From Lotus japonicus (lineage: Eukaryota > Streptophyta > Magnoliopsida > Fabales > Fabaceae), in NCBI RefSeq assembly GCF_012489685.1, contig NC_080042.1, positions 1,428,501 to 1,492,500 of the forward strand: 64,000 nt of DNA, written 5' to 3'. Below the pieces are notes generated by a model that was not told the DNA's origin, ran no database searches, and saw only the letters and a program-made list of their open reading frames with translations. Shown here piece after piece: positions 1 to 11,980 of the stretch (position 1 is its first letter; each line of letters begins with the position of its first letter). A program made the translations under genes and the position numbers.

Positions 1-1698
1 CTTTCAGTAATTGCCTTACTTGGACCTCTGAGGGTGGCAGATCTGGTGAGTCTTGCAGTCCTTGCAGGATCAGAAGCTATCTTTGATCTCCTTTCCCTTT
101 GTACCTCATGAGCACTCTCAGATGCTTGCTTTGGTTCTGGCTCCTTCTTCTGAAGTGGACCCTTCAGAGGCAGTTTCTTCCTCTTGGCTGTGAGCACTTC
201 ATCAGAATCAGTGGATTCTTTTGATTCAGCTTCTGGAGATTCCCTTATGTCTTGGAGCACATACCCAATAATCTCACTATCATCCTGCTCAATTTCCTCC
301 TCAACTTGAATTACCTGAACTTTTTGCCTCTTGGTCAGGGGAGTATCATCATCTTCAGTTTCCTCACTAGAAGATTCTTGCATGACAGCTTTCCTCTTGA
401 CACTCCTTCTGGGTCAACCTTCTTCAGAGTTAGAGTGAACAGCTCCTCCTCTGTTGGTGTCATCTTCTTCCTCTTGAGTTCCAATAATGGAAGCCAGAGA
501 GCTCTCAGAGCTATCAGACTGCACTGGAGTTCTTTTAGGAGAGGTTTCTGGAATTGGTTCCCTGATGACCACAGATTTTGATGCAGCTTTCATCTTCTTG
601 GTTTCCTCTATCAGAATCCCTTTGTCCTTGGGATCTGAAGGCTTGCTGCTTGTTGCTCTCTTAGACTTCCTTGTTAATACCTCAGGAGGACTGTCAGGAA
701 GTCCTTTGATGAATTCCTCGAGAGTGATTGGATCTCCTTGAGTTCTGAGCATTCTCACATATTCCAGAATACTGGCTGGATTATCCTTTTTAGACCAGAG
801 AGGAAAGTCATCAACATAGTAGTTCTTCTGACGAACCTCTTCAGATGATTCTTCTTCATGTTCAACTTGAACTTTGTCAATGATCTGCATTCTCTTCAAC
901 TTAGTCCCATTGAGAGCATCTCCAATGGACATAGTCAGATCATCATGAAGGCCTTTGTCAGATAGAGTCTTGACCAGTTTGTTCTGAGTGAATATATCTG
1001 AAAGCAACCTGCCATAAGGAATGTAGGAGATAGACCTCTTGGTCTCAATTGCAGTAGTCCTTGACTTCTCAACACACTCTTTCAGATAGTTGAAGAGCAG
1101 AAATGGAAGACACACAGGCTCACCCTTAGAGATATAGTACATGATTACCTTTTGAGTTGCATTGAGGTAATCAGTTCCTCCTGTTCTGGGGTGAATACAG
1201 TATATGAAAATCTTCTGCCAAATTTTGTCTTCTCCAAAGACCAGTTATCATAAATAGCCCGATTAACTAAGTTCCTCATGCCAGGAACATTAGCATCCAC
1301 ATTCTTAATTCTCTTGCCCTGTTGGAACTCCATTACCAGCAATTTTGCAATGGACTCCTCGGAGATAACAATCTTTCTATCCAATACATGAGAAACAACG
1401 TAGTAGTCGTGGCATACAACATTCTTCCAGAATTCCACAACTAATTTGTAATAGATAGATTGAAATAGCCAAACCAACCTTACAAATCGACTTGATCCCT
1501 GATGTCAAATCCGTGTTTAGCCAGGTTGTCGAAGTCCACTCTTGACTCGTTGCATACAACCAGTTCTTCAATCTTCTTGATGCAGTTGGCCGCGTTCAGG
1601 AATTGCTGAGCTTCTTCGAATCTTTGCCTCTCTTGCTCTTCGTCAGTCCGTTTGGAAGAAGCAGTAACAGTCGCCTTCGATTTCCTTGATTTGCCCAT
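1..1698 (-). pseudogene. env-like (third ORF) region of the Sirevirus, frameshifted
   Basis: This lies downstream of RNase H. It opens at 1698 with MGKSRKSKATVTA and reads in three successive frames: 1698-1480, 1477-1145 and 1142-414, so at least two frameshifts separate the pieces. The middle piece has the KLVVEFWKNVVCHDYYVV block and an LGMEF-like region seen in the extra ORF of legume SIRE elements. The last piece is rich in Lys, Ser and Glu. Coding-like sequence continues to position 1. The product was called env-like in SIRE1 because of its position and predicted coiled coils; its role is not established. No clear membrane segment is visible in the piece seen here. Confidence 0.6.
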
Positions 1699-2134
1699 GA
1701 TTCTCAGGAATGCGAGGTTTAGGGTTCAGAGAGAAGGGAAATTTTGGAGGGAGACGAGTGAATGAAATGCAATGCACACAATAGGTTTGAAAAACATTTT
1801 AAGTATGTGTGTGGATTAGATCATGTGTGAGATCGTGCGTATAGTGGGTTTAATGATAACCGTTGAAATTTTAAAAAGCATGAAGCAAAAAGCAAGATCA
1901 ACGGTTTGTAAAATACTTAGTCAAAAAATAGCACAGTGGAGGAGAGTAGGTATCATCATTATAGCAGATACACCACGCGACACAAGGAACTATGTCACAA
2001 AAGAAGTGACACGTGTATTGTTGTCTACCATAGAAGTTTAACCGGTGGGTTAAGTACTTTCTGATCGAGTTCCTTTTGAATAGGTAGCATCTGATGACTT
2101 CAGAAGCACCATGGTCAGAGGTTTTTAAAGTTCC
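1699..2134. other. spacer between pol and env-like region
   Basis: About 435 bp of AT-rich sequence between the RNase H stop and the env-like start. It contains only short chance reading frames. In Sireviruses this interval is non-coding. I see no gene here. Confidence 0.5.
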
Positions 2135-3842
2135 TTACTCTGGACAAAAGTTCATGTTCAGATTTTCAAGAATAAATAAAAACCGATCTTCTGCCAAGGG
2201 CTTAGTGAAGATATCTGCCCATTGATGGTTAGTATCAACATACTCTAATGATAGAGTGCCCTTCTGAACATGATCTCGAATATAATAATGATACTTTACC
2301 TCTATATGCTTTGCTCTTGAGTGTAGAATGGGATTTTTGCTGAGGGAGATAGCAGTTGTGTTGTCACAGAAGATTGGAATCTTCTTTAGAAACAAACCAT
2401 AGTCCTCTAGATGATTCTTCATCCATATGGTTTATGTGCAGCAAGTGGCAGCTGAGACATATTCTGCTTCGGTAGTTGATAAAGCAATTGTGTTCTGTCT
2501 CTTGCTTGACCAAATGACAAGATTTGCTCCAAGGAAATGGCAACTTCCTGAGGTGCTTTTCCTTTCCACTCTGTCACCAGCAAAGTCAGCATCACAAAAA
2601 CCTGAAAGTGTATACTCTAATGTTTTTCTATACATCAAGCCAAGGTTAGTGGTTCCCTTCAGATATTTGAGCATCCTCTTAACAGCAGTTAAGTGAGTCT
2701 CTCTAGGATCTGATTGAAATCTAGCACAGAGATGCACACTAAACAATATATCAGGTCTGGAAGCTGTTAAATAAAGAAGAGAGCCTATCATTCCACGATA
2801 GAGCTTCTGACAAACCTTAGAGGAAACTTCCTCTTTCTCAAGAATGCATGTTGGATGCATTGGAGTCTTTGAGATGTTGCAGTCACTTATGTTGAACTTC
2901 TTCAGAAGTTCCAAGGTGTACTTCTTCTGATGGATATAAGTGACTCCTGGTCGTTGATAAATTTGAATTCCCAGGAAGTACTTGAGCTCTTCTCCCATCA
3001 TGCTCATCTCAAATTCAGCCTGCATCATCTTAGAGAATTCCTTGCAAAGAGAGGGATTAGCAGAACCAAATATAATGTCATCAACATTAATCTGAACTAT
3101 AAGAATATCATCCTTATAGGTTATGCAGAAAAGAGTGTTGTCACCTTTACCCCTTACAAACTCATTCTTCAGAAGAAAGGAGCTAAGCCTTTCATACCAA
3201 GCTCTGGGAGCTTGTTTCAGTCCATAGAGCGACTTCTTGAGCTTATAGACATGCTCTGGATGCTTGTCATCTTCAAATCCAGGAGGTTGCTTGACATACA
3301 CTTCCTCTGAAAGGTAGTCATTGAGGAAGGCACTCTTGACATCCATCTGATGAAGAATTATGTTGTGATTCACTGAGAATGAGATCAATAGCCTTATAGC
3401 TTCAAGCCTTGCCACAGGAGCAAAGGTCTCAGTGTAATCAATCCCCTCTTGTTGACTGTAGCCTTGAGCTACCAGTCTTGCCTTGTTTCTCGTGACTTCT
3501 CCTTTTTCATTCAGCTTGTTTCTGAATACCCACTTGGTTCCTATGACATGGAAACCTTTGGGTTTAGGCATTAAGGACCAGACATCATTCTTCGTGAACT
3601 GATCTAACTCTTCTTGCATTGCCAGAATCCAGCCTTTATCTTCAAGAGCTTCATCAACTGATTTGGGCTCAATGAGAGATACAAGTCCCTTCAGACTCAG
3701 AAGAGTCTCTTCTGAAGATTTGAGCATGGACCTCGTTCTGACAGGAGCATCTTTGTTGCCAAGAATCAGTTCTTTTTGATGAGAGGCAGCTATTCTCTTC
3801 TTCTTCTGAAGTTGATCAGAATTTGCTGGAGCATCTTCTGAT
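2135..3842 (-). pseudogene. Ty1/copia reverse transcriptase and RNase H, broken
   Basis: The long frame 3727-2432 covers the RT. Visible blocks are [46 protein letters not shown] and the catalytic box, which reads NVDDIIFGS instead of the usual YVDD (Tyr to Asn). The RNase H begins near [10 protein letters not shown] and includes STTEAEY. A TAA at 2432-2434, in frame, separates this from the RNase H tail at 2422-2135 (NKNPILHSRAKHIEVKYHY-like block and KPLAEDRF). The sequence is otherwise well preserved. The changed catalytic-box residue and the nonsense codon suggest that this copy is inactive. Confidence 0.85.
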
Positions 3843-3844
3843 GC

Positions 3845-5034
3845 TTATGCCTCTAGAGCAGCATCCTCTGGGCTGTCCTTTGGTTGATTTGCTTCCGATG
3901 GATTAATGCTGAGATCTGCAAATCTTTCAAACAACTTTGACTTTTCTGAGCCAAGCTTGTCATCAAATCTAGTTTGGATAGATTCCTCAACAGTTTGAGG
4001 GACAATATTATAAATTCTAAAACCTTTAGATCTTTCAGAATAACCAAGAAAATAGCATTTTAAAGCTTTAGAATCGAATTTACCCAATTGCTCCTTTGTG
4101 TTGAGCATGTAGCAAGTACTCCTAAAGGGATGGAAGTAAGAGATATCAGGTTGTCTTCCTTTGCACAGCTCATAAGGAGTCTTCTCCAGAATTGGTCTGA
4201 TGGAGATTCTGTTCTGGATATAGCATGCAGTGTTGACTGCTTCTGCCCAGAAGTGTTTGGCCATACTTGATTCTTGCATCATGGTACGAGCCATCTCCTG
4301 AAGAGTTCTGTTCTTTCTTTCAACAACTCAATTTTGTTGAGGAGTGCGAGGACAGGAGAAGTTGTGAGAGATCCCTTGAGAGTTGAACTATTCTTCAAAG
4401 CTTTGTTCTCAAATTCTCCACCATGATCACTTCTGACAGTAATCACTGAAGTTTGGAACTCCTTCTAAACTTGGGTAATGAAGTTTGTGAACACAGGGTG
4501 TGTTTCATCCTTGTGCCTTAAGAACTTTACCCATGTCCACCTGCTGTAGTCATCCACAATGACTAACCCATACTTCTTTCCTCCAATGGATTCAGTTTTC
4601 ACTGGTCCAAAGAGATCAGTGTGAAGTAGCTCAAGGGGTCTTGTTGTAGATACCACATTCTTTGCTTTGAAAGGCTTCTTGGTGAATTTTCCCTTCTGAC
4701 AGGCTTCACACAGAGCCTCTGATGAAAACTTCAGACGAGGCAATCCTCTGACGAGGTTTAGCTTGCTTAGTTGGGAGATCTTTCTGAGGCTTGCATGCCC
4801 TAGGCATTTGTGCCAAACTCATTGCTCATCATTAACGGACATGAGACACTTGACCTTCTGAGATAGCGGTTCAGAGGATTTGATTTTGTAGAAGTCATTT
4901 CTCCTCTTTCCAAAAAACAGAACAGATCCATCTGTTTGACTGACAGCTCTACAGCAGGTTTGATTGAAAATCACATCATAACCTTTGTCAGCTATTTGGC
5001 TTATGGAGAGCAAGTTATGCAATAATCCTTCCAC
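3845..5034 (-). pseudogene. Ty1/copia integrase, broken
   Basis: Pieces in different frames at 5034-4819, 4743-4465 and 4294-3845. The first ends the protease-integrase linker (LLSISQIADKGYDV). The second has the zinc-binding CEACQKGKF block and the first catalytic region HTDLFGPV with IVDDYSRWTWV. The third is the C-terminal part with TACYIQNRISIRP and TPYELCKGRQPD, typical of plant copia integrases. Several stops and frameshifts separate them, so no continuous integrase is encoded. Confidence 0.8.
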
Positions 5035-7032
5035 CAGAAGTACATCATTAATAACTGGAGTTTTTCTATCTCATATGAAACCTTTTCCAATGATCTTTCC
5101 CTTCTGGTTTCCTCCAAAGCCAACGTCTCCTCCTCACTTAAGTGGCATCAGTTTTTGGAATATAGACCTTATGTCTGTCATGTGTCGCGAGCATCCACTG
5201 TCCAGGTATCATGACAGGTGTCTTAACTGAGCTGCATAAGATGTCTGCAAGAGGAATAATTTTTGTCTTAGGTACCCATATCTTGGGTCCTTTCTTGTTA
5301 GTTTTCCCAGAAGTTCTCAGAACTTTTGGTGCAACAGGAGGATAATACAAGGGAACTTGATTGTAATATTTAGACATGTCAAGTTTAAATTTTCCCATTG
5401 GTTTTACCACCTTGGGTGTAACCTTTTCTGGAATGACAGTACCAGCGGGAACAAAATGCTTATGCAAAGGTTCGCTTTTGGGCTCAGATGGCTCACCTCT
5501 CATAGGTTGGGAGTAGCCAAGACCATTGTTCCCATTTCTGCTTATGTCATAGATCATTGAAGCCATAACACTTCTGTCTATGTCTTTGGCTAGGAACCTT
5601 TGAAACACTTTCTCATATAAAGTTTCATGCTTAACATCAGATGATGCAAGTTGATATTCTAGCATGACATTTTTAGCACAAAGAACAGAGTTGTCATTTT
5701 TAAGAGAAGAGTTCTCTTCAATGAGTCCAGAGACTGACTTCTCATGAACTTCTGATGTACTAGTTTTAACAGCATATTTTCTTTTAAGCTCTTTATGTTT
5801 ATTTAAAAGCACATCATGTTTCTTCATTATTTCAGATAATGCAGTTCTTAGTTCAGATGAAGAAAATTTAGAGAATACCTCATCGTCATTCTCAGAGTCT
5901 GAGTCATCTTCTGAAGCTATCATATCATCCTGTGCTTCAGCATCTCTGCTAGTGGTAGCCATCAGAGCTTCCACAGCTTCATCTTCTTCTGACTCAGCTT
6001 CATCAGAGTTAGTCGCATCAAAGGTCACAAGAGCTTTCTTCTTGAAGACATTTCTTTGTCTCTTGTCCTTCTTTAGCTTGGGACAGTCACTCTTGTAGTG
6101 CCCAGATTCCTTGCACTTGAAGCAGGTGACTTCCTTCCCAGAGGGCTTCTTTTGACCAGATGAAGATTCAAATCTTCATTTACTTTTCCTCGGTCCTTTG
6201 CCCTTGCTTTGTCTGTTCTTCCAGAGCTTGCTCAATCTCTTTGTGAGAAGAGATAGCTCTTCATCACCAGAAGCATATGATGATTCTTCAGAGGAATATT
6301 CCTCTTCTGCCTGATAGGCTTTCGCCTAGTCAGGTTTTGACTTAAGAGCAATAGATTTGTCTTTCCTTTGAGGCTTGTGCTCTTTGAGTTCAATCTCATG
6401 GCTTCTGAGATGACTCACAAGCTCTTCTAGCTTCAAGGAGTTCAGATTCCTGGAAAGCTTCAGTGCAATGACAAAAGTCATCCACTCATTAGGCAAGCTT
6501 CTGATGATCTTTTTGACATGATCACCAGTAGAGTAGCTCTTGTTTAGCACTCTCATTCCAGCAATCAGAGTTTGAAACCTTGAGTACATCTCCTCAATGG
6601 TTTCACCAGATTCCATCTTAAACTGCTCATATTGTTTTATCAGGGCAAGAGTCTTAGTCTCCTTGACTTCTTCATTTCCTTCGTGCGTCATGACCAAGGA
6701 GTCATAGATGGATTTTGCTATTTCTTTGTCAGAGATCTTCTCATATTCAATATATGATATTGAACTGAACAGCATGGACTTCGCCTTGTGATGATCCTTG
6801 AACACTTCTTTTGAGCGTCAGTCATTTCAATACGGGGGATCTTCACTCCTGCAGCATCTACTGGATCAGTATAGCCTTCCATGACCATATCCCAGAGATT
6901 TGGGTCAGTGCCAAGGAAATAACTTTCGATTCTATCTTTCCAGTACTCAAACTTTTCACCATCAAAGACTGGTGCTCTGAGTTGGTTGTTGTTGTTGTTG
7001 TTGTTGTCAGTGGAAGTATTGGCTTGGGCCAT
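5035..7032 (-). pseudogene. copia Gag, zinc knuckle and protease linker, frameshifted
   Basis: Gag starts at 7032 (MAQANTSTDNNNN, an Asn run from a GTT-type trinucleotide repeat at 6981-7005). It breaks near 6805, where the frame changes, and continues at 6805-6326 with UBN2-type Gag blocks (SLPNEWMTFVIALK, LEELVSHLRSHE). A CX2CX4HX4C zinc knuckle is encoded near 6075-6122 (CFKCKESGHYKSDC). The frame 6028-5138 holds an acidic, Glu/Asp/Ser-rich stretch and the region before the protease. In an intact element this would form the capsid-like particle that packages the RNA. Confidence 0.8.
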
Positions 7033-7095
7033 CGTTGTTTTTCACACTAGGTTATGGATCACTGATCACTGTTAAGTGTATAAATCAGAACCAGA

Positions 7096-7108
7096 GCTCT
7101 GATGCCAA
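7096..7108 (-). other. primer binding site of the Sirevirus
   Basis: On the minus strand, immediately after the LTR end, the sequence is TTGGCATCAGAGC. It resembles the TGGTATCAGAGC site that pairs with initiator methionine tRNA in plant copia elements, with one changed base. It fixes the inner edge of the LTR at 7110. Confidence 0.75.
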
Positions 7109-7109
7109 T

Positions 7110-8352
7110 TGAAGGTGCAAAAAACACTAGAAAGGGGGGGGGGGTTGAATAGAGTTTTTAAACAAAAGTTTTCCCCTTTTTAAGTTTTGACAAACTTAAA
7201 GATAAGAACTCGGTGCTAAAGAATATGAAGTAGAGCACACAAGTATTTTATCCTGTTTCACTTGAGATAAAATCTCAAGTTAATCCAGTCCACCCGTGAA
7301 GGTGATTTCTTCCTTCTTCTGATGAAGGCAATTCACTAAAATCAATGAATGTTACAACTACACTTGCAACCTGCAAAGTGACTAACAGTACACTGATTTT
7401 ATCACTAGTATACTCTCAAGAAGCTGATCAACCGATCGTCTCAAGACTAGCTAAACACTGAACCAAACTTGATTCAGTCCTCTCAAGATCCGACCAAACT
7501 TGGTCTCTTAAGGAACTTTACAAAGTGTTTGTAAAAGGTTTTGGGTTTACAAGAAATGCTTCTGAAAAGCTAATAGTAAACTCAGATGTTCAAGAACAAT
7601 GAAGAAATATTGCTAAGAGATCGGTTAGAATGGATTCAAGAATATCAGCAAAGTTTCTTAGCTTCTTTCTTCTATGTTCAGCCCTTATATACTCCAAGGC
7701 ATATGGTGTAGCCGTTGTTAGGGTTTTTGTCAGTTGGAGTGACAATCTTGTAATAACAGACTGCTAGGCTGAACGAGGCAGGTGGCGGTCAGGCTATGAC
7801 AGTACGATGTGTACTATGACAGCGACCTGTCCTTTCACCAGCTGACTTAAGATCTGGAGTGCTTCAGATGGACGTTGGTGAAGCTTCTGATCAGAGTCAG
7901 ACGGAAGATTGGATCCTCTGACCTTGCAACTTCTGCTTCTAGGCATGTTCCTCAGAACTTCTGAATGCCAGAGCTAGAATAGCTTGGGTCTTCAGAGCCA
8001 ACTTCTAGCAGGTCTTCAGAACTTGAGTCTTCTACTTCAGGACTGTTCCTTCTGAAACATCTGGTCTTCAGAACTTCTGACTCTGGTTCTTCAGTACCTC
8101 TTGAGAGCTTCTATCTTCAGAACTTCTGAAGGATTTGCCATTGTTCTGAACGAATATGGTGAGCTTTAGAACTCTCTTTTGGTTACCCTTAGGTCTTCAT
8201 CTTCTGATGGAATCGGCTTGGCTAGAATCAGAACCTGTTTGTCACAACTATAAAGGACAAACGTTAGAGTACCATAATTGTTCATACTCAAAAACCTTAA
8301 CTGTAATCATCAAAATATAGAGATGCAACTATGATCAAATCTTGATCTTACA
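7110..8352 (-). repeat. 5' LTR of the Sirevirus element (1243 bp)
   Basis: On the minus strand it begins TGTAAGATCAAGATTTGATC at 8352 and ends CACCTTCA at 7110, giving TG...CA termini. The inner edge abuts the primer binding site. It contains a G homopolymer at about 7134-7143 and many short GAACTTCTG/CAGAAG-type motifs at 7860-8160. The outer five bases are gtttt at 8353-8357; the matching target duplication is outside the window. Confidence 0.75.
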
Positions 8353-9290
8353 GTTTTTTTTTATTAAAGGGAGAACCTTAATCTTATTGGTTGAATTTCG
8401 TGATATTCATATATTTCAAAATGTTGATAAGATTGTTACTCATTTAAATTTTGAACTTATGTGAAGTTTGTTGCTAAGTGATAGAGATAGAAATTTTAAT
8501 GTTGTTATCTTCTTGTTGTTATCTTAAGACGAATTTTAAAGTTGTTATTTTGTCTTGAGATTCGAATTCAAAATTGGATATCTTATCTTGATTTTGAATT
8601 CGAGTTTTGGTTGTTTTGTTTTTCGGAGCTAACCCTTAATGTTTGTTACTTGTCTATGTGGGCGTTTAACACTTTAGTGGATGAGCCGTTAAGTGGTGAG
8701 GTCTGATTTTCTTGGCAACAAGGATTTGGGCGACAGCTAGGGCTAGACGAAGAGGCTTAGGAGCGGCGGAGAAGGAAGGCTTGCAAAGCGAACATTTTTA
8801 AATAGTTGTTATTTTTAAACCGTGAATTTTATATCGTCGAGTGTCGTTATTTTTTGAATATTACGCTAGCGGTTTTTATCTTAGTTATTATTTGGGGTAT
8901 TGTAATTACGCGATAAATGATGAATTATTTTTGGAATATTATTAATCATAAGAGTTTTGAAAATTTGAAAGTTGATAAAGATAAAAGTAATCAACGGATT
9001 TTGAACTTAACGGATAATTGAATCGTGGAAAAGATTATAAAATGTTATCGAAAAACCTCATTTGAGTTCAAGTAAGAACTCGGGTCGTTCTGTCTAGGTA
9101 AGGAGTGTTTTCAATGGGGCATTGTGCCCGGCCTACTTACCTGGGAACTTCTCAGGCCATTGCTTGTGTGATGATGGGCCTTTTGTGTTTTGAAAATATC
9201 ACCTCTTTGAAAGAGAAAAAAGCCTAAGTTTGTTCACATATTTATTTGGGTTACTAATGTGATCCCCGGTTTAGAAATTGGGGCGTTACA
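8353..9290 (-). repeat. probable Ty3/gypsy-type LTR relic
   Basis: The right edge, read on the minus strand, begins TGTAACGCCCCAATTTCTAA at 9290, a start common to plant gypsy LTRs. The left edge is not resolved and may have been cut by the neighbouring Sirevirus insertion. The interval is AT-rich with no coding potential. No target duplication was found. The call rests on the terminal motif only. Confidence 0.4.
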
Positions 9291-9990
9291 CAATACGGTG
9301 AGCAAGATCAAAATGGCGATAAAACTGGCCTGGGTGGCGACGACCAAGATAATGGTGGGAATGAGTCCCAACCATAGAACTTGCCCCTTGTAATTTTAAA
9401 TTTTAATGATTCCACAAGCCCGATGTGGAATTTCTGGTAATGACTATGATTTTCCCTGCCTTGTCGGCTAATGCATGCATTTACGCTTAATGGCTTTCTT
9501 TAATTAATGTTCTTTCACATTTACTTTGTCACCGCCTACGATGTTCATTTGCGCTTTTATGTCACGCTTTTTATTTTGACTGAATTACGTTTAATGACTC
9601 CACGTGTGTAAAGAGAACTGGGGCTTAATGCTTGATTTAACTCGACCAGGGCTTAAAGTGAGACTTTGGATTAAGCCCTAACAAAAGTGAGACTTTGGAT
9701 TTCACAAAGTGTTCGCCCATTTGGAGCTTAAAGTGCTCGGATCTCAATGGCGATTTGGGGTTTCCCAAGGCTTGTGCCTAGTTATAAGTGCTCACCCTTA
9801 TTCCATGGGAGGTTTTGGTGGGTAAGGAGCTTACCCCACACATCACCAACGGATCCGGCGGGTGTGTCAGCTTTCCCGGGGCGATTCATGAACGTCAATG
9901 GTCTCCATCGAATCGCCGCCTTCAGGGAACTTGTCCCACCTGGCCAAAAAGGTGACTAGAAGTAAAGGTCAGAAAGGAGGTGCTTAGGGT
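9291..9990. other. unassigned repetitive-looking DNA
   Basis: No convincing gene. A short open frame at 9747-9959 (70 codons) has no recognisable domain. Two near-copies of a phrase (agtgagactttggatt at about 9656 and 9687) indicate a small local duplication. The sequence may be the 3' untranslated part of a gypsy element, but I could not support that. Confidence 0.3.
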
Positions 9991-10335
9991 TTCGGGTTTT
10001 AGATTCGAGAGAGTAATGTTGGGGTGGTAGGGACAAGTGAGGAGAGTGTTGGTCGTGCTTCTGGTTCAATTGTTAAGAAGAAGGTGGAAACTCTAGTCCT
10101 AAAAGAGCTCAATAACTCCCACCAAATGCTGAGGAATAAGTCCTTTATGTCTGCTCCTTGTCTGGGTAAGGACAATGATATAGAAGATGTCAGGATGCAT
10201 AGCTCTTTGGACAAGTCCTATGGTGGGATTGGGAGCCTCAGTATGCTTGAGCAGGTGGTTGATGATAAATACTGAAAGTTTTCTTCATGAGTTCTTGAGG
10301 AAAAGTCAAATGAATGCTTGGGAGAGTGTTAAATC

Positions 10336-11106
10336 TGTTGGGAAATAATCTGTTGGGGAAGATGCTGCAACACTTGGATTGATGAAGATGTTGACGAAGG
10401 AAGCACTTGAAGATTCAAAGCGTGCATAAGCACTAACCTTTAGGTTCAATTCGCCCCCACCAATTACTGTATATTGGATGCAAGTGAGAAAACCGGCGAA
10501 TTCCCTTCAGGATACTTTGAATTCCTTGATGTGGTTTGCACTAACACACCAAGCGTATCTTTGACAATAGTTTACAGAAGTATGATTCTCACACTTCACT
10601 CATGCATTAGTGAAGTGAAGGATGATTTAGAATAATGAAAATGGGAGAGAAATTGGTAAGGAATATGCCAATTTCGTACATGTATATTGTCCTCATTTCC
10701 TTCCCAAGTATCTCTTTATATAGAGATGTAACATCCCTTGATGAAGGGATGTGTCTCTTGGAAAATAACTGTTTGAATCGGTTATATACTATTAATGTTC
10801 CACAAGAGACATAACCATTCCATGGCTCAACTGGCAATCACATCTGATGGCCCACGTGAATTGAAAGTCGCGGCTTCGAATCCCAAGGGCTGCGTCTTTT
10901 TGCCAAAATTTTGAATTTCCAAACATTCAAATTAATTAATAAGCAAAACGCAGCCAGCAGGTTTCGAACCTTGCACATGGAGGTACAAAGCTTGTTGCAC
11001 ATCCACTGAACCAATATCATCATATTGATATAGTCTTGAACATTAATAACTATAACAATTAATACAAACATATTTCCAACTACATATTTTGGAAATAATT
11101 CTCACA
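10336..11106. mobile_element. solo LTR (771 bp) inside the LINE relic
   Basis: Starts TGTTGGGAAATAAT and ends AATAATTCTCACA, flanked by the same five bases aaatc at 10331-10335 and 11107-11111. No internal retrotransposon domains are present, so it is a solo LTR left by recombination. It has a TATA-like ctttatatagag near 10711, and near 10821-11020 two tRNA-like box regions and a hairpin (see findings). The lineage is not determined. Confidence 0.65.
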
Positions 11107-11847
11107 AAATCTGATCTGGTTTCAGGTGGGGATATTGATGGGGGGAAATATACTCCTTCTGGGGAAAAACTCTAACTGTTTCATTCCCTTCTTCTGAAGA
11201 AAGGAGTGGTTAAGGATGGGCCCCATGGTTCTGAGGTCTTGATTAAGGGTTCACTTGGTCCCTAGTTTGATACTCAAGTTGATGCTTCTATGTCTAAAGC
11301 ATTCTCCTAACCCGTCTCTTAATGAGTTGGTTTGTGTCATGTTCCCTCCTCTTATCTTGTTGTTTATGATGAATTACATAATTTGAAATTGTAAAGGTGC
11401 TGGGAAAAAAGGATTTTGCATGTTTGATTAGGGATTGTGCTAGAATGTATAACATGGGTTTTCTTGCTATTTTGGAGCGGCGAGTGAGTGGTGCTCAACC
11501 TGAGGAAATTGTTAATAAGTTTGCCTTTGATACTATTGTTAGATCTGATCCCTTGGGGTTTTCAGGGGATATATGGTGCTGCTGGGATTCTTCTTCTTTT
11601 TCGATTCAGGTGCTTGATGTTAGATTACAGTGTATTCATCTGCGTGTGAATGATTTGGTTCATGGTGACTGGCTCTTATTTGTTGTGTATGGAAATCGTC
11701 AAGAGAGACTAAGGGTTGAGTTGTAGGATGACCTTAGGAAATTTAAACAACTTCATGATGAGCCCTGGCGTGTTGTTGGTGACCCCCTAGTAAGGCTTTC
11801 TTAGGGATCATGTTGGTGTTTCCTTTCCTAGGTCAGTTTAGTTGTTT

Positions 11848-11917
11848 TTTTTTTGGAAAACCAAAAAGGATTATATTAAACTAGTAAGAATGGAGAACCA
11901 AGCTTACTAGAACAGTA
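11848..11917 (-). mobile_element. 70-bp 5'-truncated LINE-type insertion
   Basis: Flanked by an 18-bp perfect direct repeat (aggtcagtttagttgttt at 11830-11847 and 11918-11935). It begins with a T run, so on the minus strand it ends in poly-A preceded by AATCCTTTTTGGTTTTCC. Long target duplication plus poly-A is the signature of LINE-driven integration. It sits in the tail of the older LINE relic. Confidence 0.7.
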
Positions 11918-11980
11918 AGGTCAGTTTAGTTGTTTCGGTGCTTTAACCCTCCTTGTAATAAAAAAGAAGATAATGAAATA

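Larger units (their letters stand above)
1..8352 (-). mobile_element. Sirevirus-type Ty1/copia retrotransposon, partial
   Basis: Read on the minus strand, the order is LTR (8352-7110), primer binding site, gag, zinc knuckle, integrase, reverse transcriptase, RNase H, then an extra env-like region that continues off the window at position 1. Integrase before reverse transcriptase defines Ty1/copia. A long region after RNase H and a LTR of about 1.2 kb match the Sirevirus (SIRE/Maximus) lineage. The second LTR must lie outside the window, so neither the target duplication nor LTR divergence can be measured. Frameshifts and stops occur in gag, integrase, RT and the env-like region, so this copy is not autonomous. 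The lineage call is family knowledge applied to visible gene order. Confidence 0.85.
9991..11980 (+). pseudogene. L1-type LINE relic, interrupted by a solo LTR
   Basis: The ORF1-like part runs 10006-10330 and resumes at 11107 after the inserted LTR; the reading frame is restored across the junction if LTR and one duplication are ignored. From about 11370 the sequence matches the N-terminus of plant LINE ORF2 endonuclease: a start region with NCKGAG, then LIRDCARMYNMGFLAILE and VYGNRQERLR. A stop interrupts it just after the start, and the remainder after about 11800 is not coding, so RT is missing. The copy is old and non-functional. Confidence 0.65.

Noticed and set aside
2427..3310. Plus-strand frames at 2427-2696 and 2930-3310
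   Set aside because: Reverse-strand shadows of the copia RT.
10820..11025. tRNA gene
   Set aside because: Only A/B-box-like words are present; no cloverleaf or acceptor stem can be formed.
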